A DNA stretch of 54,604 bases from Pseudomonas sp. REP124 (GCF_020164475.1 NZ_JAIQWX010000028.1:1-54604), one strand, 5' to 3'; shown: positions 27,865 to 38,275, numbered from the stretch's first letter. Program-made: numbers and translations. Notes: generated by a model not told the origin, from the sequence alone.

Positions 27865-28884
27865 TCAACTCGTCGGTTCCGACGCCAGTTTCTCCAGCAA
27901 CATCGCCAGCGCGACTTCCTCGGCGCGTAAGCCCTTGCGCACCCGCGGCCGTGGCAGTTCGGCCAACTGTCCCAGCGGAAAACCCTCGAGTACGGCCGGA
28001 TGGATATAGCATTTGCGGCACACGGCCGGGGTGTTGCCCAGTTGTCTGGAGACGTCTTTTACCATCTCCACCACCTGCCGTTTCGCTTCCGATTCAGGTT
28101 GCCATTGCAGTTCACGCAGCACCGAAAGTGCCAGGGCGCTACCGGCCCAGGTGCGATAGTCCTTGGCGGTGAAATCGGCACCGGTCAGGGTTTTCAGGTA
28201 GGCGTTGACGTCAGCAGACGTGACGCTGTGTCGCTCGCCGTCCTCGTCGAGGTATTGAAAGAGGTCTTGCCCGGGGATTTCCTGACAGCGTTTGACGATC
28301 CGCGCCAGGCGGCGGTCCTTCACTGTGATTTGATGTTCGACGCCACTCTTGCCGCGAAACTGAAACTTGATCGCACTGCCGTTGATCTCGACATGGCGGT
28401 CGCGCAGGGTGGTCAGTCCGTAGGACCGGTTTTCCTTGGCGTATTGAGCGTTGCCGACGCGAATCAGCGTCGCATCGAGTAGCGTGATTACGGTGGCCAT
28501 GACCTTATCGCGGCTGAACCCCGGCTCTGCCAACAGGGCTTCCAGCTTTTTACGCAATTTGGGCAGCGCCAGGCCGAAATCCCGCAGACGCGAGTATTTG
28601 TCGCCATCGCGCACTTCCCGCCAGCGTGGGTGATAGCGGTACTGCTTGCGGCCGCGCGCGTCTCGTCCGGTGGCCTGCAGGTGCCCGCGCGGGTCGGCGC
28701 AGATCCACACGTCGGCGTAGGCGGGCGGCACGGCCAGTGCGTTGATGCGCTGAACTTCTTGCTGATCAGTAATGCGTTGGCCGGCGGGATCGAAGTACTG
28801 GAACTTGCCCCGCAATTTCTTGCGGGTGATGCCGGGTAGCGTGTCATCGACGTAATGCAGATCGGGCGGCAGTGCATCAGGCAT
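27865..28884 (-). CDS. DNA topoisomerase IB (poxvirus/bacterial type)
   Basis: 339 residues from ATG 28884 (AAGGAC upstream). It relaxes supercoils by a 3'-phosphotyrosine intermediate. Visible conserved parts are LPPAYADVWICADPRGHLQATG-like blocks (ADVWICADPRGHLQATGRDA), RYHPRWREVRD, LRVGNAQYAKENRSYGLTTLRDRH, a KDYRTWAGS block, and the catalytic Tyr in CRKCYIHPAVLEGF. Complete, with the normal bacterial length. Confidence 0.93.
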   Translation of the reverse strand: MPDALPPDLHYVDDTLPGITRKKLRGKFQYFDPAGQRITDQQEVQRINALAVPPAYADVWICADPRGHLQATGRDARGRKQYRYHPRWREVRDGDKYSRLRDFGLALPKLRKKLEALLAEPGFSRDKVMATVITLLDATLIRVGNAQYAKENRSYGLTTLRDRHVEINGSAIKFQFRGKSGVEHQITVKDRRLARIVKRCQEIPGQDLFQYLDEDGERHSVTSADVNAYLKTLTGADFTAKDYRTWAGSALALSVLRELQWQPESEAKRQVVEMVKDVSRQLGNTPAVCRKCYIHPAVLEGFPLGQLAELPRPRVRKGLRAEEVALAMLLEKLASEPTS

Positions 28885-28973
28885 GGCGATTGTCCTTGGC
28901 GTGGAGTCAGGGGCCGTTAAAGCCATTGACCCCACGCCTTGGCGGTCGTGCCAATGACTTTATGCCTCGACGT

Positions 28974-30053
28974 TTACGCCAGCACGGCCACTGCCTTGAT
29001 CTGCGCCCACAGCGGTTGACCTGGTTGCACCTTGAGCTGGTCGCGGGAGAAGCGGGTGATTCGCGCCAACAGCGGTGTTCCCGCCACATCCAGGCGTAGC
29101 AGCACGTGGGCGGCGTTATCGGCCGCCATCTCGCTGACCACGGTTACCGGCAAGCGATTGAGGATGCTGCTGTGTTCGGCGTTGTGCAGGCTCAGGCTGA
29201 CATCTCGTGCCTGAACCTTGCAGCGCAATGTCTGACCCGGCGTCATCGGCGTGTGAGCCACGCGCAGGTTCAGGTCGGTGTCGGGCAATTGCACGGTCAG
29301 CAACTGGTAATCGGCATCGTAGTGGCTGACGCGACCCTCGATTACCACGCCGGCGTCATCGCCCATGGCCAGCGGCAGGTCGAGACGCGCCAGGGTCTGG
29401 CCGACAGGCCCGCTGGCCAGGGCCTTGCCTTCGCTGAGCAGCACGATGTGGTCGGCCAATCGCGCCACCTCATCCTGAGAGTGGCTGACGTACAGCACCG
29501 GAATATCCAGTTCGTCGTGCAGTCGCTGCAGATAAGGCAGGATCTCGCTTTTGCGCTTGGAGTCCAGCGCCGCCAGCGGCTCATCCATCAGCAGCAGTTT
29601 CGGGCTGGTCAGCAGGGCGCGGGCGATGCCGATGCGCTGTCGTTCGCCACCTGACAGGTGCTGCGGATGACGGTCGAGCAAATGGCCGATCCCCAGCAGT
29701 TCGGTGGCGTGGGCCATGTCGACACGGCGCTGGTTTTTGGGAATGCGCTTGAGGCCGAACTCCAGGTTCGCCAACACCGACAGATGCGGAAACAGACTGG
29801 CTTCCTGAAACACATAACCCAGGGCGCGCTTGTGCGGCGGGACGAAAATCTGCCGTTCGCTGTCTTGCCAGACCTCGTCATTGACCTGGATGAATCCCTG
29901 TTCGGCGCGTTCAAGTCCTGCGATGCAACGCAGGCAGGTGGTCTTGCCTGAGCCGGAGTGGCCGAACAATGCGGTGACGCCGCGACCGGGCAACTGCAGG
30001 TCGACATCCAGGGCAAAGCCTGAATAGCTCAATTTCAAGCGTGTTTGAATCAT
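28974..30053 (-). CDS. modC: Molybdate ABC transporter ATP-binding protein ModC
   Basis: 359 residues. ABC domain (1-235) with Walker [10 protein letters not shown], signature [10 protein letters not shown] and Walker [14 protein letters not shown]-terminal Mop/TOBE domain (about 290-355) is diagnostic of ModC. It drives molybdate import. It is three bases downstream of modB and the last gene of the operon. Confidence 0.95.
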   Translation of the reverse strand: MIQTRLKLSYSGFALDVDLQLPGRGVTALFGHSGSGKTTCLRCIAGLERAEQGFIQVNDEVWQDSERQIFVPPHKRALGYVFQEASLFPHLSVLANLEFGLKRIPKNQRRVDMAHATELLGIGHLLDRHPQHLSGGERQRIGIARALLTSPKLLLMDEPLAALDSKRKSEILPYLQRLHDELDIPVLYVSHSQDEVARLADHIVLLSEGKALASGPVGQTLARLDLPLAMGDDAGVVIEGRVSHYDADYQLLTVQLPDTDLNLRVAHTPMTPGQTLRCKVQARDVSLSLHNAEHSSILNRLPVTVVSEMAADNAAHVLLRLDVAGTPLLARITRFSRDQLKVQPGQPLWAQIKAVAVLA

Positions 30054-30056
30054 CGA

Positions 30057-30737
30057 TCAGCTCCAGCCCGCTTTGGTTTTGCGACTGGAGTACAACGCCA
30101 GCAACACCGCGAAGGAGAACACCAGCATCGCCCCGGCCAGCCAATGGGCCTGGGCGTATTCCATGGCTTCGACGTGATCGTAGATCTGCACCGACACCAC
30201 GCGGGTCTTGTCGGGGATGTTGCCGCCGATCATTAGCACCACGCCGAATTCACCCACGGTATGGGCGAAACCGAGAATCGCGGCGGTGATGAAGCCGGGA
30301 CGGGCCAGCGGCAGGGTCACGCTGAAAAAGGTGTCCCAAGGATTGGCGCGCAAGGTGGCGGCCACTTCCAGCGGGCGGGTGCCGATGGCGGAAAAAGCGT
30401 TTTGCAGCGGCTGGACCACGAACGGCATCGAGTACAGCACCGAGCCGATTACCAGACCTGCAAAACTGAAAGTGAGGGTGCCGAGCCCCAGTGACTGGGT
30501 GAACTGGCCGATGAACCCGTGGGGGCCGAGGGCCAGCAACAGATAGAAGCCAATCACCGTGGGCGGCAGGACCAGGGGCAGGGCGACGATCGCCCCGACC
30601 GGTCCGCGCAACCAGGATCGGGTGCGCGAGAGCCACAACGCCAGCGGAGTGCCGATCACCAACAGGATGACGGTCGTCAGGGACGCCAGTTTCAGGGTCA
30701 GCCAGATGGCGGAAAAATCGGCACTCGTCAGGGTCAT
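30057..30737 (-). CDS. modB: Molybdate ABC transporter permease ModB
   Basis: 226 residues with five to six membrane segments. The EAA-type loop is near [26 protein letters not shown]. It forms the channel for ModC. The start abuts the modA stop with no gap. Confidence 0.95.
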   Translation of the reverse strand: MTLTSADFSAIWLTLKLASLTTVILLVIGTPLALWLSRTRSWLRGPVGAIVALPLVLPPTVIGFYLLLALGPHGFIGQFTQSLGLGTLTFSFAGLVIGSVLYSMPFVVQPLQNAFSAIGTRPLEVAATLRANPWDTFFSVTLPLARPGFITAAILGFAHTVGEFGVVLMIGGNIPDKTRVVSVQIYDHVEAMEYAQAHWLAGAMLVFSFAVLLALYSSRKTKAGWS

Positions 30738-31601
<864 letters not shown>

Positions 31602-31621
31602 TTACGGTACATGCGGTTGAT

Positions 31622-31730
31622 TGTGGCGAGGGGGCTTGCCCCCGTTGGGTCGCGAAGCGGCCCCAAAAAATGGGACTGTTGCGCAGCCCAACGGGGCGGT
31701 GCGACGTTTCGACAAGCCCCCTCGCCACAG
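31622..31730. repeat. REPIN with an insertion in one arm
   Basis: Left arm TGTGGCGAGGGGGCTTGCCC; right arm matches CCAACGGGG...CAAGCCCCCTCGCCACA but is interrupted by about 15 extra bases (around CGGTGCGACGTTTC). Same class as 16972-17065. Confidence 0.8.
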
Positions 31731-31778
31731 TTACAGCGCACACTACAGGCCATCGTAGGTCAGATAGTGGTTGCGCAT

Positions 31779-32843
31779 TTAGCGGCGAGTCAACCTGGCC
31801 AACCCATCCTCAGCCAACCGCCGTGTCAATTCTTCACTCGTCATCTCAGCGCCCAGGGTAAACGCCTGTCCGGCCCACAGGTTGCTGAAATCCACTTCCC
31901 CCTTGGCCCGCAGCGGCATCAGCGCACCACCCGCCAGGGGGAACGCTGGCGCCTTGTCGCTGATCGGCCCAAGCTCGCGCATGACCCGGTTGAGAATCCC
32001 CCGCGCCGGGCGACCGGTGAACAGGTTGGTCACGGCAGTCTGGCTGGCTTGGGCTGTGCGCAGTGCCTTGTGGTGCGAAGCGCTGACCTTGGCTTCCGGA
32101 GTGAACAGATACGCCGTCCCCACCTGCACCGCCGAAGCCCCCAGCATGAACGCCGCCGCGACTCCACGACCATCGCTGATACCGCCTGCAGCTATCACCG
32201 GCACCTTCACCGCGTCCACAACCTGTGGCACCAGTGCGAAGGTGCCGATCTGACTGCTCAAGTCATCACTGAGAAATATCCCGCGATGCCCGCCCGCTTC
32301 GTATCCCATCGCGATGATCGCGTCGCAGCCGTGTTGTTCGAGCCAGATGGCTTCTTCCACGGTAGTGGCTGAAGACAGTACCTTCGCCCTGGTAGCCTTC
32401 ACCCGATCGAGCAGGGATTTTTCCGGCAGACCAAAGTGAAAACTCACGACTTCAGGGCGGAACGCCTCGATCACTTCGCAGCCTGAGGCATCGAACGGCG
32501 CACGGTTGGACACCGGTGTCGGCGCATCGAAGTCGACACCCAGTTCGCGGTAATACGGCTCAAGCAGATTTTTCCATTCCCGCGCGCGCTGCTCATCCAC
32601 CGGCGGCGGTTGGTGGCAGAAAAAGTTGATGTTGATCGGGCCCTGGGTGTGTTGGCGGATGGTTGTCAGCTCTTCGCGCAACTTGTCGATGCTCAGCATG
32701 GCCGCCGGCATTGAGCCGAGCCCGCCAGCATTGCAGGCGGCGATGACCATGGACGAGTTGGTGGCGCCGGCCATGGGGCCCTGGATGATGGGCAATTCTA
32801 TGCCGAGCAGATCAAGAATGCGGGTGTCTGGCCATTGGCTCAT
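31779..32843 (-). CDS. Nitronate monooxygenase
   Basis: 354 residues. A TIM-barrel FMN enzyme of the 2-nitropropane dioxygenase family: PIIQGPMAGATNSSMVIAA-type start (IIQGPMAG), GGLGSMPAAMLS, the catalytic-region EAGGHRG, and VIAAGGISDGRG for FMN phosphate binding. It oxidises nitronates to carbonyl compounds. Monocistronic, with REPINs on both sides. Confidence 0.9.
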   Translation of the reverse strand: MSQWPDTRILDLLGIELPIIQGPMAGATNSSMVIAACNAGGLGSMPAAMLSIDKLREELTTIRQHTQGPININFFCHQPPPVDEQRAREWKNLLEPYYRELGVDFDAPTPVSNRAPFDASGCEVIEAFRPEVVSFHFGLPEKSLLDRVKATRAKVLSSATTVEEAIWLEQHGCDAIIAMGYEAGGHRGIFLSDDLSSQIGTFALVPQVVDAVKVPVIAAGGISDGRGVAAAFMLGASAVQVGTAYLFTPEAKVSASHHKALRTAQASQTAVTNLFTGRPARGILNRVMRELGPISDKAPAFPLAGGALMPLRAKGEVDFSNLWAGQAFTLGAEMTSEELTRRLAEDGLARLTRR

Positions 32844-32940
32844 GGTGAGAGTTCTCCGACTGGGAAACCGGGCAGGGGAGTAGCGGCGATCAGTTTAACG
32901 GTGATACATAGCCGCTGGCGAAACCTCGTTGCCCCCGACC

Positions 32941-33042
32941 CTGTAGGAGCGAGCTTGCTCGCGATGATCGTCAACGATGACGCGGGGAACCTGACGCCCC
33001 GCGTTGTCCCGTCGTCCATCGCGAGCAAGCTCGCTCCTACAG
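32941..33042. repeat. REPIN, GTAGGAGCGAGCTTGCTCGCG class
   Basis: Inverted arms CTGTAGGAGCGAGCTTGCTC and complement, with interior GATGATCGTCAACGATGACG. It shares the interior with the REPINs at 35598 and 43898. Confidence 0.88.
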
Positions 33043-33052
33043 GAGGAGAACG

Positions 33053-35488
33053 TCAGCGCCGGTGAAATCCGCCCCCACCACCCCCACCAAACGAACGATT
33101 CATGAACTGCGACGAGTTCTGAAAGTTGTTCGTCCGCTCATTGCCGAACGAGCGGGCCTGGTAGTCGCGGTTGAGATTCTGCACTTGCGTCGTATTGGCC
33201 GAATTGAGCCGGTTGGTGCCGCCGACCATCGACTGCCAGCCATCATCGGTTTTCTTGTAAACGTTGCCATCGTGGCCGGCGTAAACGTTGTTGCCGATCT
33301 GCGCGGCGCCACTGTCGGGGCCGCGGACGCTGCGGTAATCGGTGGTGTTGCCGGTATTGGGGTTGTAGACCGCGCCACGATTGGCGTTGACCTGATTGCC
33401 GGTGTACACGTTGCCTGCGGTCACGTGCTGACCGGCGATGGCGCCACCGTTGGGCCCGGTGGCAACACCTTCGCGACCGGCCGCGTAGTTGCCGGTGTAG
33501 ACATTCTCCACAGCCCCTCGTTGACCAGCAGCGGCGACGCCGGTGCGCGAGTTGTAGGAGGCGCCGACCTGTCCGGCCCAGCGATTGCCGGTCCAGGCGT
33601 TGTACCCGCCACTGTAGCGACTGACCGAGGCGCTATCGCCCCATTGACGGTAGATGTTGCCGGAAGTGCCGGCCCAGCCACCGGGTCCCCAGGCCACCGC
33701 ACCGCCGTGATAACCGTAGGCCACGCCGCCCCAGGGTATCGGCGCCGGGTACAGATGCGGTCCCCAGGCGTAGCCCCAACCGTAATTGCCCCACCACGGA
33801 TAAGCGCCCCAGCCCCAACCCACGGCCACGGTACTGCCGCCCCAGCTCCAGCCAAACCCGTAGCCATACGCCCAGCCTGTCCAAGGCGTGTAGCGAATCG
33901 CCGCGCCGAAACCGTAAGTCACGGGCGGGCCGTACCAGGCTGTGCCGACCCACGGCGAGTAGTAGTAACCCGTTCCGTACACCACCACGCCCGTAACCGG
34001 ATCCAGGGTTGAGCCCTGATAGCCCGGCGTGTAACCCACCACCACAATGTCGCCGCTGGCTGAATAGACTTTGACGTAGGTGAGGTAGTGCAGGGGGGAA
34101 CTGGGGGGAATTGAATAGATGACGGCGGGCACCGAGGTGGCGACCGTCCACGGGCCTTGCACCGAGGTGGCCACGAACCAGACACCGTTTTCCACCGCGT
34201 ACCAGCTCTTGGCGTCGACCATGATGATCGGCGTCGGGCTGTTTACCACGTGCTGCAGCGGCGTGCCCTTGATGCCGTTGAGTTGCGGCTGGCCGTCGAA
34301 TTGCGGCGCCGTCATTTTTAACTGGCTCTTCTTGACGGCCGAGGTTTGCGGAATGCTGGCGGCAATCGCCGCTTCCTTCGCTTGCGGTGTGCCCGCCACC
34401 GAGGCTTTGACGTTCTCCTTGGCGCTGTCGTCAGGAATATTGGCAAAGTCCGCCGGCAACTTGTCCGCCGGCACGAAGGTCCAGGGGCCTTGCATGTCAG
34501 GGGCGCGGAACCAGCGACCGGAGATCAGCAGGTAACTGTTCTGGTCGCCGATCTCCTTGAAGATGTGCCCGGTGGTGTTCGTCACATAAAGCAGTTGCGT
34601 GCCCTGGATCGGCTGCCATTGCGCGGCGCCGTCCGTGACAATCAATTCCGTGGGTTTTGTCGCCACATGAATCTGTGGCACGGGCGGTTTGGCCAGGCTG
34701 GGAACCTTGTCCTTTGGATCGCTCTGGCCCGTCAGCAGGTCGACCTGACGGCTCTGGATCGCAGCCTTCCTGGCCTTTTCCAGGTCAGCCGAAGGTGACG
34801 TTAACGGGGTATAGGGGCCACTCAACGCATCCGCCGCCATCCAGCCGTCGAACACATGCAGGTAATGTTTGCCCAGGGCATCCTTGAGCAGCAGCGGCCG
34901 GGTGTTGATCACCCGTTGCAGCACGGTGCCTTCGACGGGGCGATACACCGGTTCGCCGTCGATGTACACCAGAATGGCCGGCACTTCGGAGCTGATGATG
35001 GTGGGCGGCGTGTTGTCTATCGGGTCGCTGCTGGCCTTCTGCTCGGCGGCGACCGTGCCCAGTGCGGCTTCGAGTTGATCCAGGGAAATGGTTTTCTTGC
35101 GGTTCAGCGCATCGTTTTTCAGCTCTTTCATCCAGCTGTCGAGATTGGTCGCGGCGGAGGGGAAATCGACTTTGGTGATGGTGTACTGATCCAGTTCGAC
35201 CCAGCGGGTGGCCTTGTCCACCAGGGTATGGGCACTGAAGTGCACGATGCCGAAGGTGGATTTGCCGTCCTTGTCGGTGACCTCCACTGCGGCGCGGGCC
35301 TGCAGGGTGTAACCGTCCCAGCTGTCGAGTTGCGGCTGGTAGATCGTCAATTTGGCATCGTCGTTGTTCAGCACCTGCGGCCAGCTCGGGGCATCGGGTG
35401 CCGGGGGCTGCGCAGGTGCGGCCTGGATATTGGCAAGGCTCATCAGGCAGAACATCAGTACCGCGGCAAACGAACGTAGGCAGGGCAT
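33053..35488 (-). CDS. Large exported protein with three internal repeats and Gly/Trp/Tyr-rich tail
   Basis: 811 residues from ATG 35488 (GGAG upstream), with signal peptide MPCLRSFAAVLMFCLMSLAN. Three diverged repeats of about 60 residues lie at 170-228, 280-340 and 392-452. Each has a V/I-xDG-x-P-like start, a GT-x-L-x-V-x-N core and a W-F/M-A ... GPW/Y ending (for example GTQLLYVTNT ... GPWTF). The central part (about 465-600) includes GYQGSTLDPVTGVVVYGTGY and an unusually W/Y/G-rich stretch; the tail has further YTGN and GAVYNPNTGN-type units and ends SFGGGGGGGFHRR. I recall similar Pseudomonas proteins labelled only as hypothetical or carbohydrate-binding; function is not known. Confidence 0.8.
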   Translation of the reverse strand: MPCLRSFAAVLMFCLMSLANIQAAPAQPPAPDAPSWPQVLNNDDAKLTIYQPQLDSWDGYTLQARAAVEVTDKDGKSTFGIVHFSAHTLVDKATRWVELDQYTITKVDFPSAATNLDSWMKELKNDALNRKKTISLDQLEAALGTVAAEQKASSDPIDNTPPTIISSEVPAILVYIDGEPVYRPVEGTVLQRVINTRPLLLKDALGKHYLHVFDGWMAADALSGPYTPLTSPSADLEKARKAAIQSRQVDLLTGQSDPKDKVPSLAKPPVPQIHVATKPTELIVTDGAAQWQPIQGTQLLYVTNTTGHIFKEIGDQNSYLLISGRWFRAPDMQGPWTFVPADKLPADFANIPDDSAKENVKASVAGTPQAKEAAIAASIPQTSAVKKSQLKMTAPQFDGQPQLNGIKGTPLQHVVNSPTPIIMVDAKSWYAVENGVWFVATSVQGPWTVATSVPAVIYSIPPSSPLHYLTYVKVYSASGDIVVVGYTPGYQGSTLDPVTGVVVYGTGYYYSPWVGTAWYGPPVTYGFGAAIRYTPWTGWAYGYGFGWSWGGSTVAVGWGWGAYPWWGNYGWGYAWGPHLYPAPIPWGGVAYGYHGGAVAWGPGGWAGTSGNIYRQWGDSASVSRYSGGYNAWTGNRWAGQVGASYNSRTGVAAAGQRGAVENVYTGNYAAGREGVATGPNGGAIAGQHVTAGNVYTGNQVNANRGAVYNPNTGNTTDYRSVRGPDSGAAQIGNNVYAGHDGNVYKKTDDGWQSMVGGTNRLNSANTTQVQNLNRDYQARSFGNERTNNFQNSSQFMNRSFGGGGGGGFHRR

Positions 35489-35597
35489 GGTCAACTCCAT
35501 CGACAGGACCGTTCTCGCGGTTTTTGACGGCCGCGAAAAAAGCATAGCCGCCTGCAATGGAAAAACCCGGCGCTGAGTCAAACCACAACACAACCCT

Positions 35598-35698
35598 TGT
35601 AGGAGCGAGCTTGCTCGCGATGGTCGTCAACGATGACGCGGGAAACCTGATACCCCGCGGTGTCAGGGCCTCCATCGCGAGCAAGTTCGCTCCTACAG
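35598..35698. repeat. REPIN overlapping the end of ada
   Basis: Arms TGTAGGAGCGAGCTTGCTCG and its complement with one mismatch (AAGTTCGCTCCTACAG). The last bases hold the ada stop codon. Confidence 0.88.
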
Positions 35699-36763
35699 GT
35701 CCGTGTGTTCCCGGTCGAGCAGCTGGCGCTTGCGCTCCACGCCCCAACGATACCCCGACAGATTGCCATCGCTGCGCACCACGCGGTGGCAGGGAATGGC
35801 CACCGCCAGGTTGTTTGCGCCACAGGCCTGGGCCACGGCGCGGACGGCTTTCGGTGAGCCGATGCGCTGTGCAATGTCGGCATAGCTGGCGGTGCTGCCC
35901 ACGGGAATCTCCCGCAACGCTTGCCAGACCCGCTCCTGAAACGCCGTGCCTTGCACATCCAATGGAAGGTCCAGCCCCAGCGTCGGCGCTTCGATAAAGC
36001 CCACAACCCTGGCGATCAGTTGTTCGAAGTCCTTGTCGGCGCCGATCAGATTGGCCCGCCGGAATTTGTCTTGCAGGTCGCAGACCAGTTGCTGCGGATC
36101 ATCCCCCAGCAGAATCGCGCACACTCCACGCTCGCTTTGCGCCACCAGAATCGCCCCGAGGGAGCACTGGCCGACGGCGAATCGAATGTCGTTGTTCTGT
36201 CCGGCGGCGCGGTAATCGGCGGGTTTCATGCCCAGCACCTGATCCGCCGCTTCATAAAAGCGGCTGTTGGAGTTGAAGCCAGCGTCGTACAGCGCGTCGG
36301 TGACCGAACGCCCATCCGTCAACCGCTCCCGCACCCGGCGCGAACGATGGGCGGCGGCGTAACCCCGGGGCGTCAGGCCGGTCACGGCCTTGAACACTCG
36401 GTGAAAGTGAAAGCTGCTCAACCCGGCGACCTGGGCCAGATCGTTCAAGCCTGGAAGCTCCTCGGCCGTTTCGATCTGGCGGCACGCGGCAGCCACCGTC
36501 GCGGCATGTTGCGCCGCCAGGTCGCTCTGATCCTTCGCCGCACGCTTGCTCGGACGATAACCCGCCGCCTGTGCCTGTTCGGCGGTATCGAAGAACTCGA
36601 CGTTCTTCGGCTTGGGCAAGCGCGCCAGGCTGCTGGGGTTGCAGTAGATCCCGGTGGTTTTCACCGCGTAGACGAACTGCCCGTCCGCCTGTGGATCGCG
36701 TGCGACAACGGCGGCCCAGCGTGGATCGTTCTCGGTGCTGATTTTTGTCATTTGGCTTGTCAT
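35693..36763 (-). CDS. ada: Ada: O6-methylguanine-DNA methyltransferase / AraC-type activator
   Basis: 356 residues. N-terminal N-Ada domain (about 10-80), AraC HTH (about 90-175, FHFHRVFKAVTGLTPRGYAAAHR) and C-terminal methyltransferase with acceptor Cys325 in IPCHRV. The N-Ada domain keeps the methyl-accepting Cys41 (GIYC) but the other three zinc cysteines of E. coli Ada are replaced: Ser45, Ser72 and Ala75 (PSS and RPSKRA). Direct repair of alkylated bases is therefore likely, while phosphotriester sensing by the classical Zn site is doubtful. It has its own Ada box 53 bases upstream and lies after alkB in the same direction. The stop codon is inside a REP. Confidence 0.93.
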   Translation of the reverse strand: MTSQMTKISTENDPRWAAVVARDPQADGQFVYAVKTTGIYCNPSSLARLPKPKNVEFFDTAEQAQAAGYRPSKRAAKDQSDLAAQHAATVAAACRQIETAEELPGLNDLAQVAGLSSFHFHRVFKAVTGLTPRGYAAAHRSRRVRERLTDGRSVTDALYDAGFNSNSRFYEAADQVLGMKPADYRAAGQNNDIRFAVGQCSLGAILVAQSERGVCAILLGDDPQQLVCDLQDKFRRANLIGADKDFEQLIARVVGFIEAPTLGLDLPLDVQGTAFQERVWQALREIPVGSTASYADIAQRIGSPKAVRAVAQACGANNLAVAIPCHRVVRSDGNLSGYRWGVERKRQLLDREHTDL

Positions 36764-36816
36764 GGCTTTGTATCCGTTGACCCGTTTAGCACAGATTAAT
36801 CACCTGCCCGTGCACC

Positions 36817-36842
36817 GACACTCCGACGCTTGCGGTCAAATT
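36817..36842 (-). promoter_or_regulatory. Ada box upstream of ada
   Basis: Minus strand: AATTTGACCGCAA followed by GCGTCGGAGTGTC. It matches the Ada box AAT-N6-GCAA exactly. Nearly the same 26-base element, with the same distance to the start codon, occurs upstream of the dioxygenase gene at 38276-38301. Confidence 0.8.
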
Positions 36843-36850
36843 CCGAGTAT

Positions 36851-37522
36851 TCAATGCGACCGGCGAAACGTGAAGTTGATCCGCTGCTCGCCTAGGATCG
36901 AGTGTTGCCCGTCCTTGATCGGCAGGACGCCGTGATAACGCAAGCGATCCACGCCACCCCAGACCACGATGTCGCCATGCAGCAACGGTACCCGCTGGCT
37001 TTTGTCGCTGCGCTCAAAACCACCGAACAGAAACATGGCCGGCAATCCCAAAGACACCGACACGATCGGCTCTGCGTAGGATTTTTCGTCCTTGTCCTGA
37101 TGCAAAGACATTTTCGCGCCTGGGACATAGCGGTTGATCAGGCAGGAATCGGGCTCGAAGTCTGTAAACCCCGCGTCCCGCGCCGCCGCCTGTGCCAACT
37201 GGAAAAACACTTCCGGCATCGACGGCCACGGCAGGCCCGTTTGTGGATCCTCGCGGGTGTAACGATAGCCGCTGCGATCGGTGGTCCAGCCCCAGGTTCC
37301 GCAACTGCTCAAGGCCACCGACATGGTGAAACCGCCGGGGGTGACCATTTGCCGGAAGGGCGCAGCCGCCAGCACCGCTTCCAGTGCCGGCAGCAAACGG
37401 TCCAGCCAGGGTAGGGCGAAGCCTCTCAATACGCAGGATTGTTCGCCGATCTGTTCGCACCGTGGTTGTTGCTCCGGCTCGGCGTCGGCGAACAGGTCAA
37501 AAGTTGTCGGGTTCATGGTCAT
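36851..37522 (-). CDS. alkB: AlkB, 2-oxoglutarate-dependent DNA repair dioxygenase
   Basis: 223 residues. Iron ligands are in LHQDKDE (His and Asp) and RYHGVLP (distal His); the 2OG site is RINFTFR. Other AlkB marks are SLGLPAMFLFGG and GDIVVWGG. It oxidatively removes methyl groups from 1-methyladenine and 3-methylcytosine. The ATG overlaps the upstream dioxygenase stop in ATGA, so the two are translationally coupled. Confidence 0.95.
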   Translation of the reverse strand: MTMNPTTFDLFADAEPEQQPRCEQIGEQSCVLRGFALPWLDRLLPALEAVLAAAPFRQMVTPGGFTMSVALSSCGTWGWTTDRSGYRYTREDPQTGLPWPSMPEVFFQLAQAAARDAGFTDFEPDSCLINRYVPGAKMSLHQDKDEKSYAEPIVSVSLGLPAMFLFGGFERSDKSQRVPLLHGDIVVWGGVDRLRYHGVLPIKDGQHSILGEQRINFTFRRSH

Positions 37523-38223
37523 GACGCATCGTGAAAGATAATGCCCAGGGTATGGCGTTTGCCACTGTGCAGGCGACTGACGCCGTGGCGCAGGGTGACC
37601 CGGTAAAAGCCGCGGGTACCTTTGACCGGTCGCTGGTTGACCGCAAAGATCAAACCGTCACCTTTCTTGAGACCCACCACCTGCGGACGTGACTGCATGC
37701 GTGGGCGCTGTTCGGTCAGGACGAATTCGCCACCGGTAAAGTCTTCACCCGGTTCTGACAGAAGAATCGCGACCTGCAGTGGGAAAACGTGTTCGCCGTA
37801 CAGGTCCTGATGCAGGCAGTTGTAGTCCTGCGGGCCGTATTGCAGCAACAACGGCGTAGGACGTTGCTGACCGGCGGCATGGCAACGCTCGAGAAAGGCT
37901 TCGTGGTTGTCAGGAAAACGGTCTGGCAGGCCCATGTGCTCGTACCAGCGGTTGGCGATCGGCACAAGTCGCGGATACAGCGCGCTGCGCAGGCGCGCCA
38001 CGAGATCCGGCAGGGGGTAGCTAAAGTACTTGTACTCGCCACGGCCGAAACCGTGGCGGGCCATGATCACTCGCGAGCGAAAGGGCTCGGATTGGCCGTA
38101 CAAGGCACTGAGGTCGTCACAGGCCTTGTGGCTCAACAGCGAAGGGATGACCGCACAGCCGTCCTGATCGAGTTGCTCTTCCAGCGAAGGCCAATTCAGC
38201 CTGTTCAGGTATTGCTCACTCAT
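37519..38223 (-). CDS. 2OG-Fe(II) oxygenase of the Ada regulon
   Basis: 234 residues. It has the HxD of 2OG-Fe(II) enzymes in LHQDLYGEH and a C-terminal RHTLGIIFHDA with the usual distal His and Arg. Its family is distinct from AlkB; similar genes accompany alkB in other proteobacteria. Its ATG at 38223 lies 52 bases after an Ada box, so it heads an operon with alkB. A role in alkylation repair is inferred from context. Confidence 0.85.
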   Translation of the reverse strand: MSEQYLNRLNWPSLEEQLDQDGCAVIPSLLSHKACDDLSALYGQSEPFRSRVIMARHGFGRGEYKYFSYPLPDLVARLRSALYPRLVPIANRWYEHMGLPDRFPDNHEAFLERCHAAGQQRPTPLLLQYGPQDYNCLHQDLYGEHVFPLQVAILLSEPGEDFTGGEFVLTEQRPRMQSRPQVVGLKKGDGLIFAVNQRPVKGTRGFYRVTLRHGVSRLHSGKRHTLGIIFHDAS

Positions 38224-38275
38224 TTGCGATGCTCACGTGATTGAGGCGAGCAGTCTGGGACGGGCTGTGAATGCA

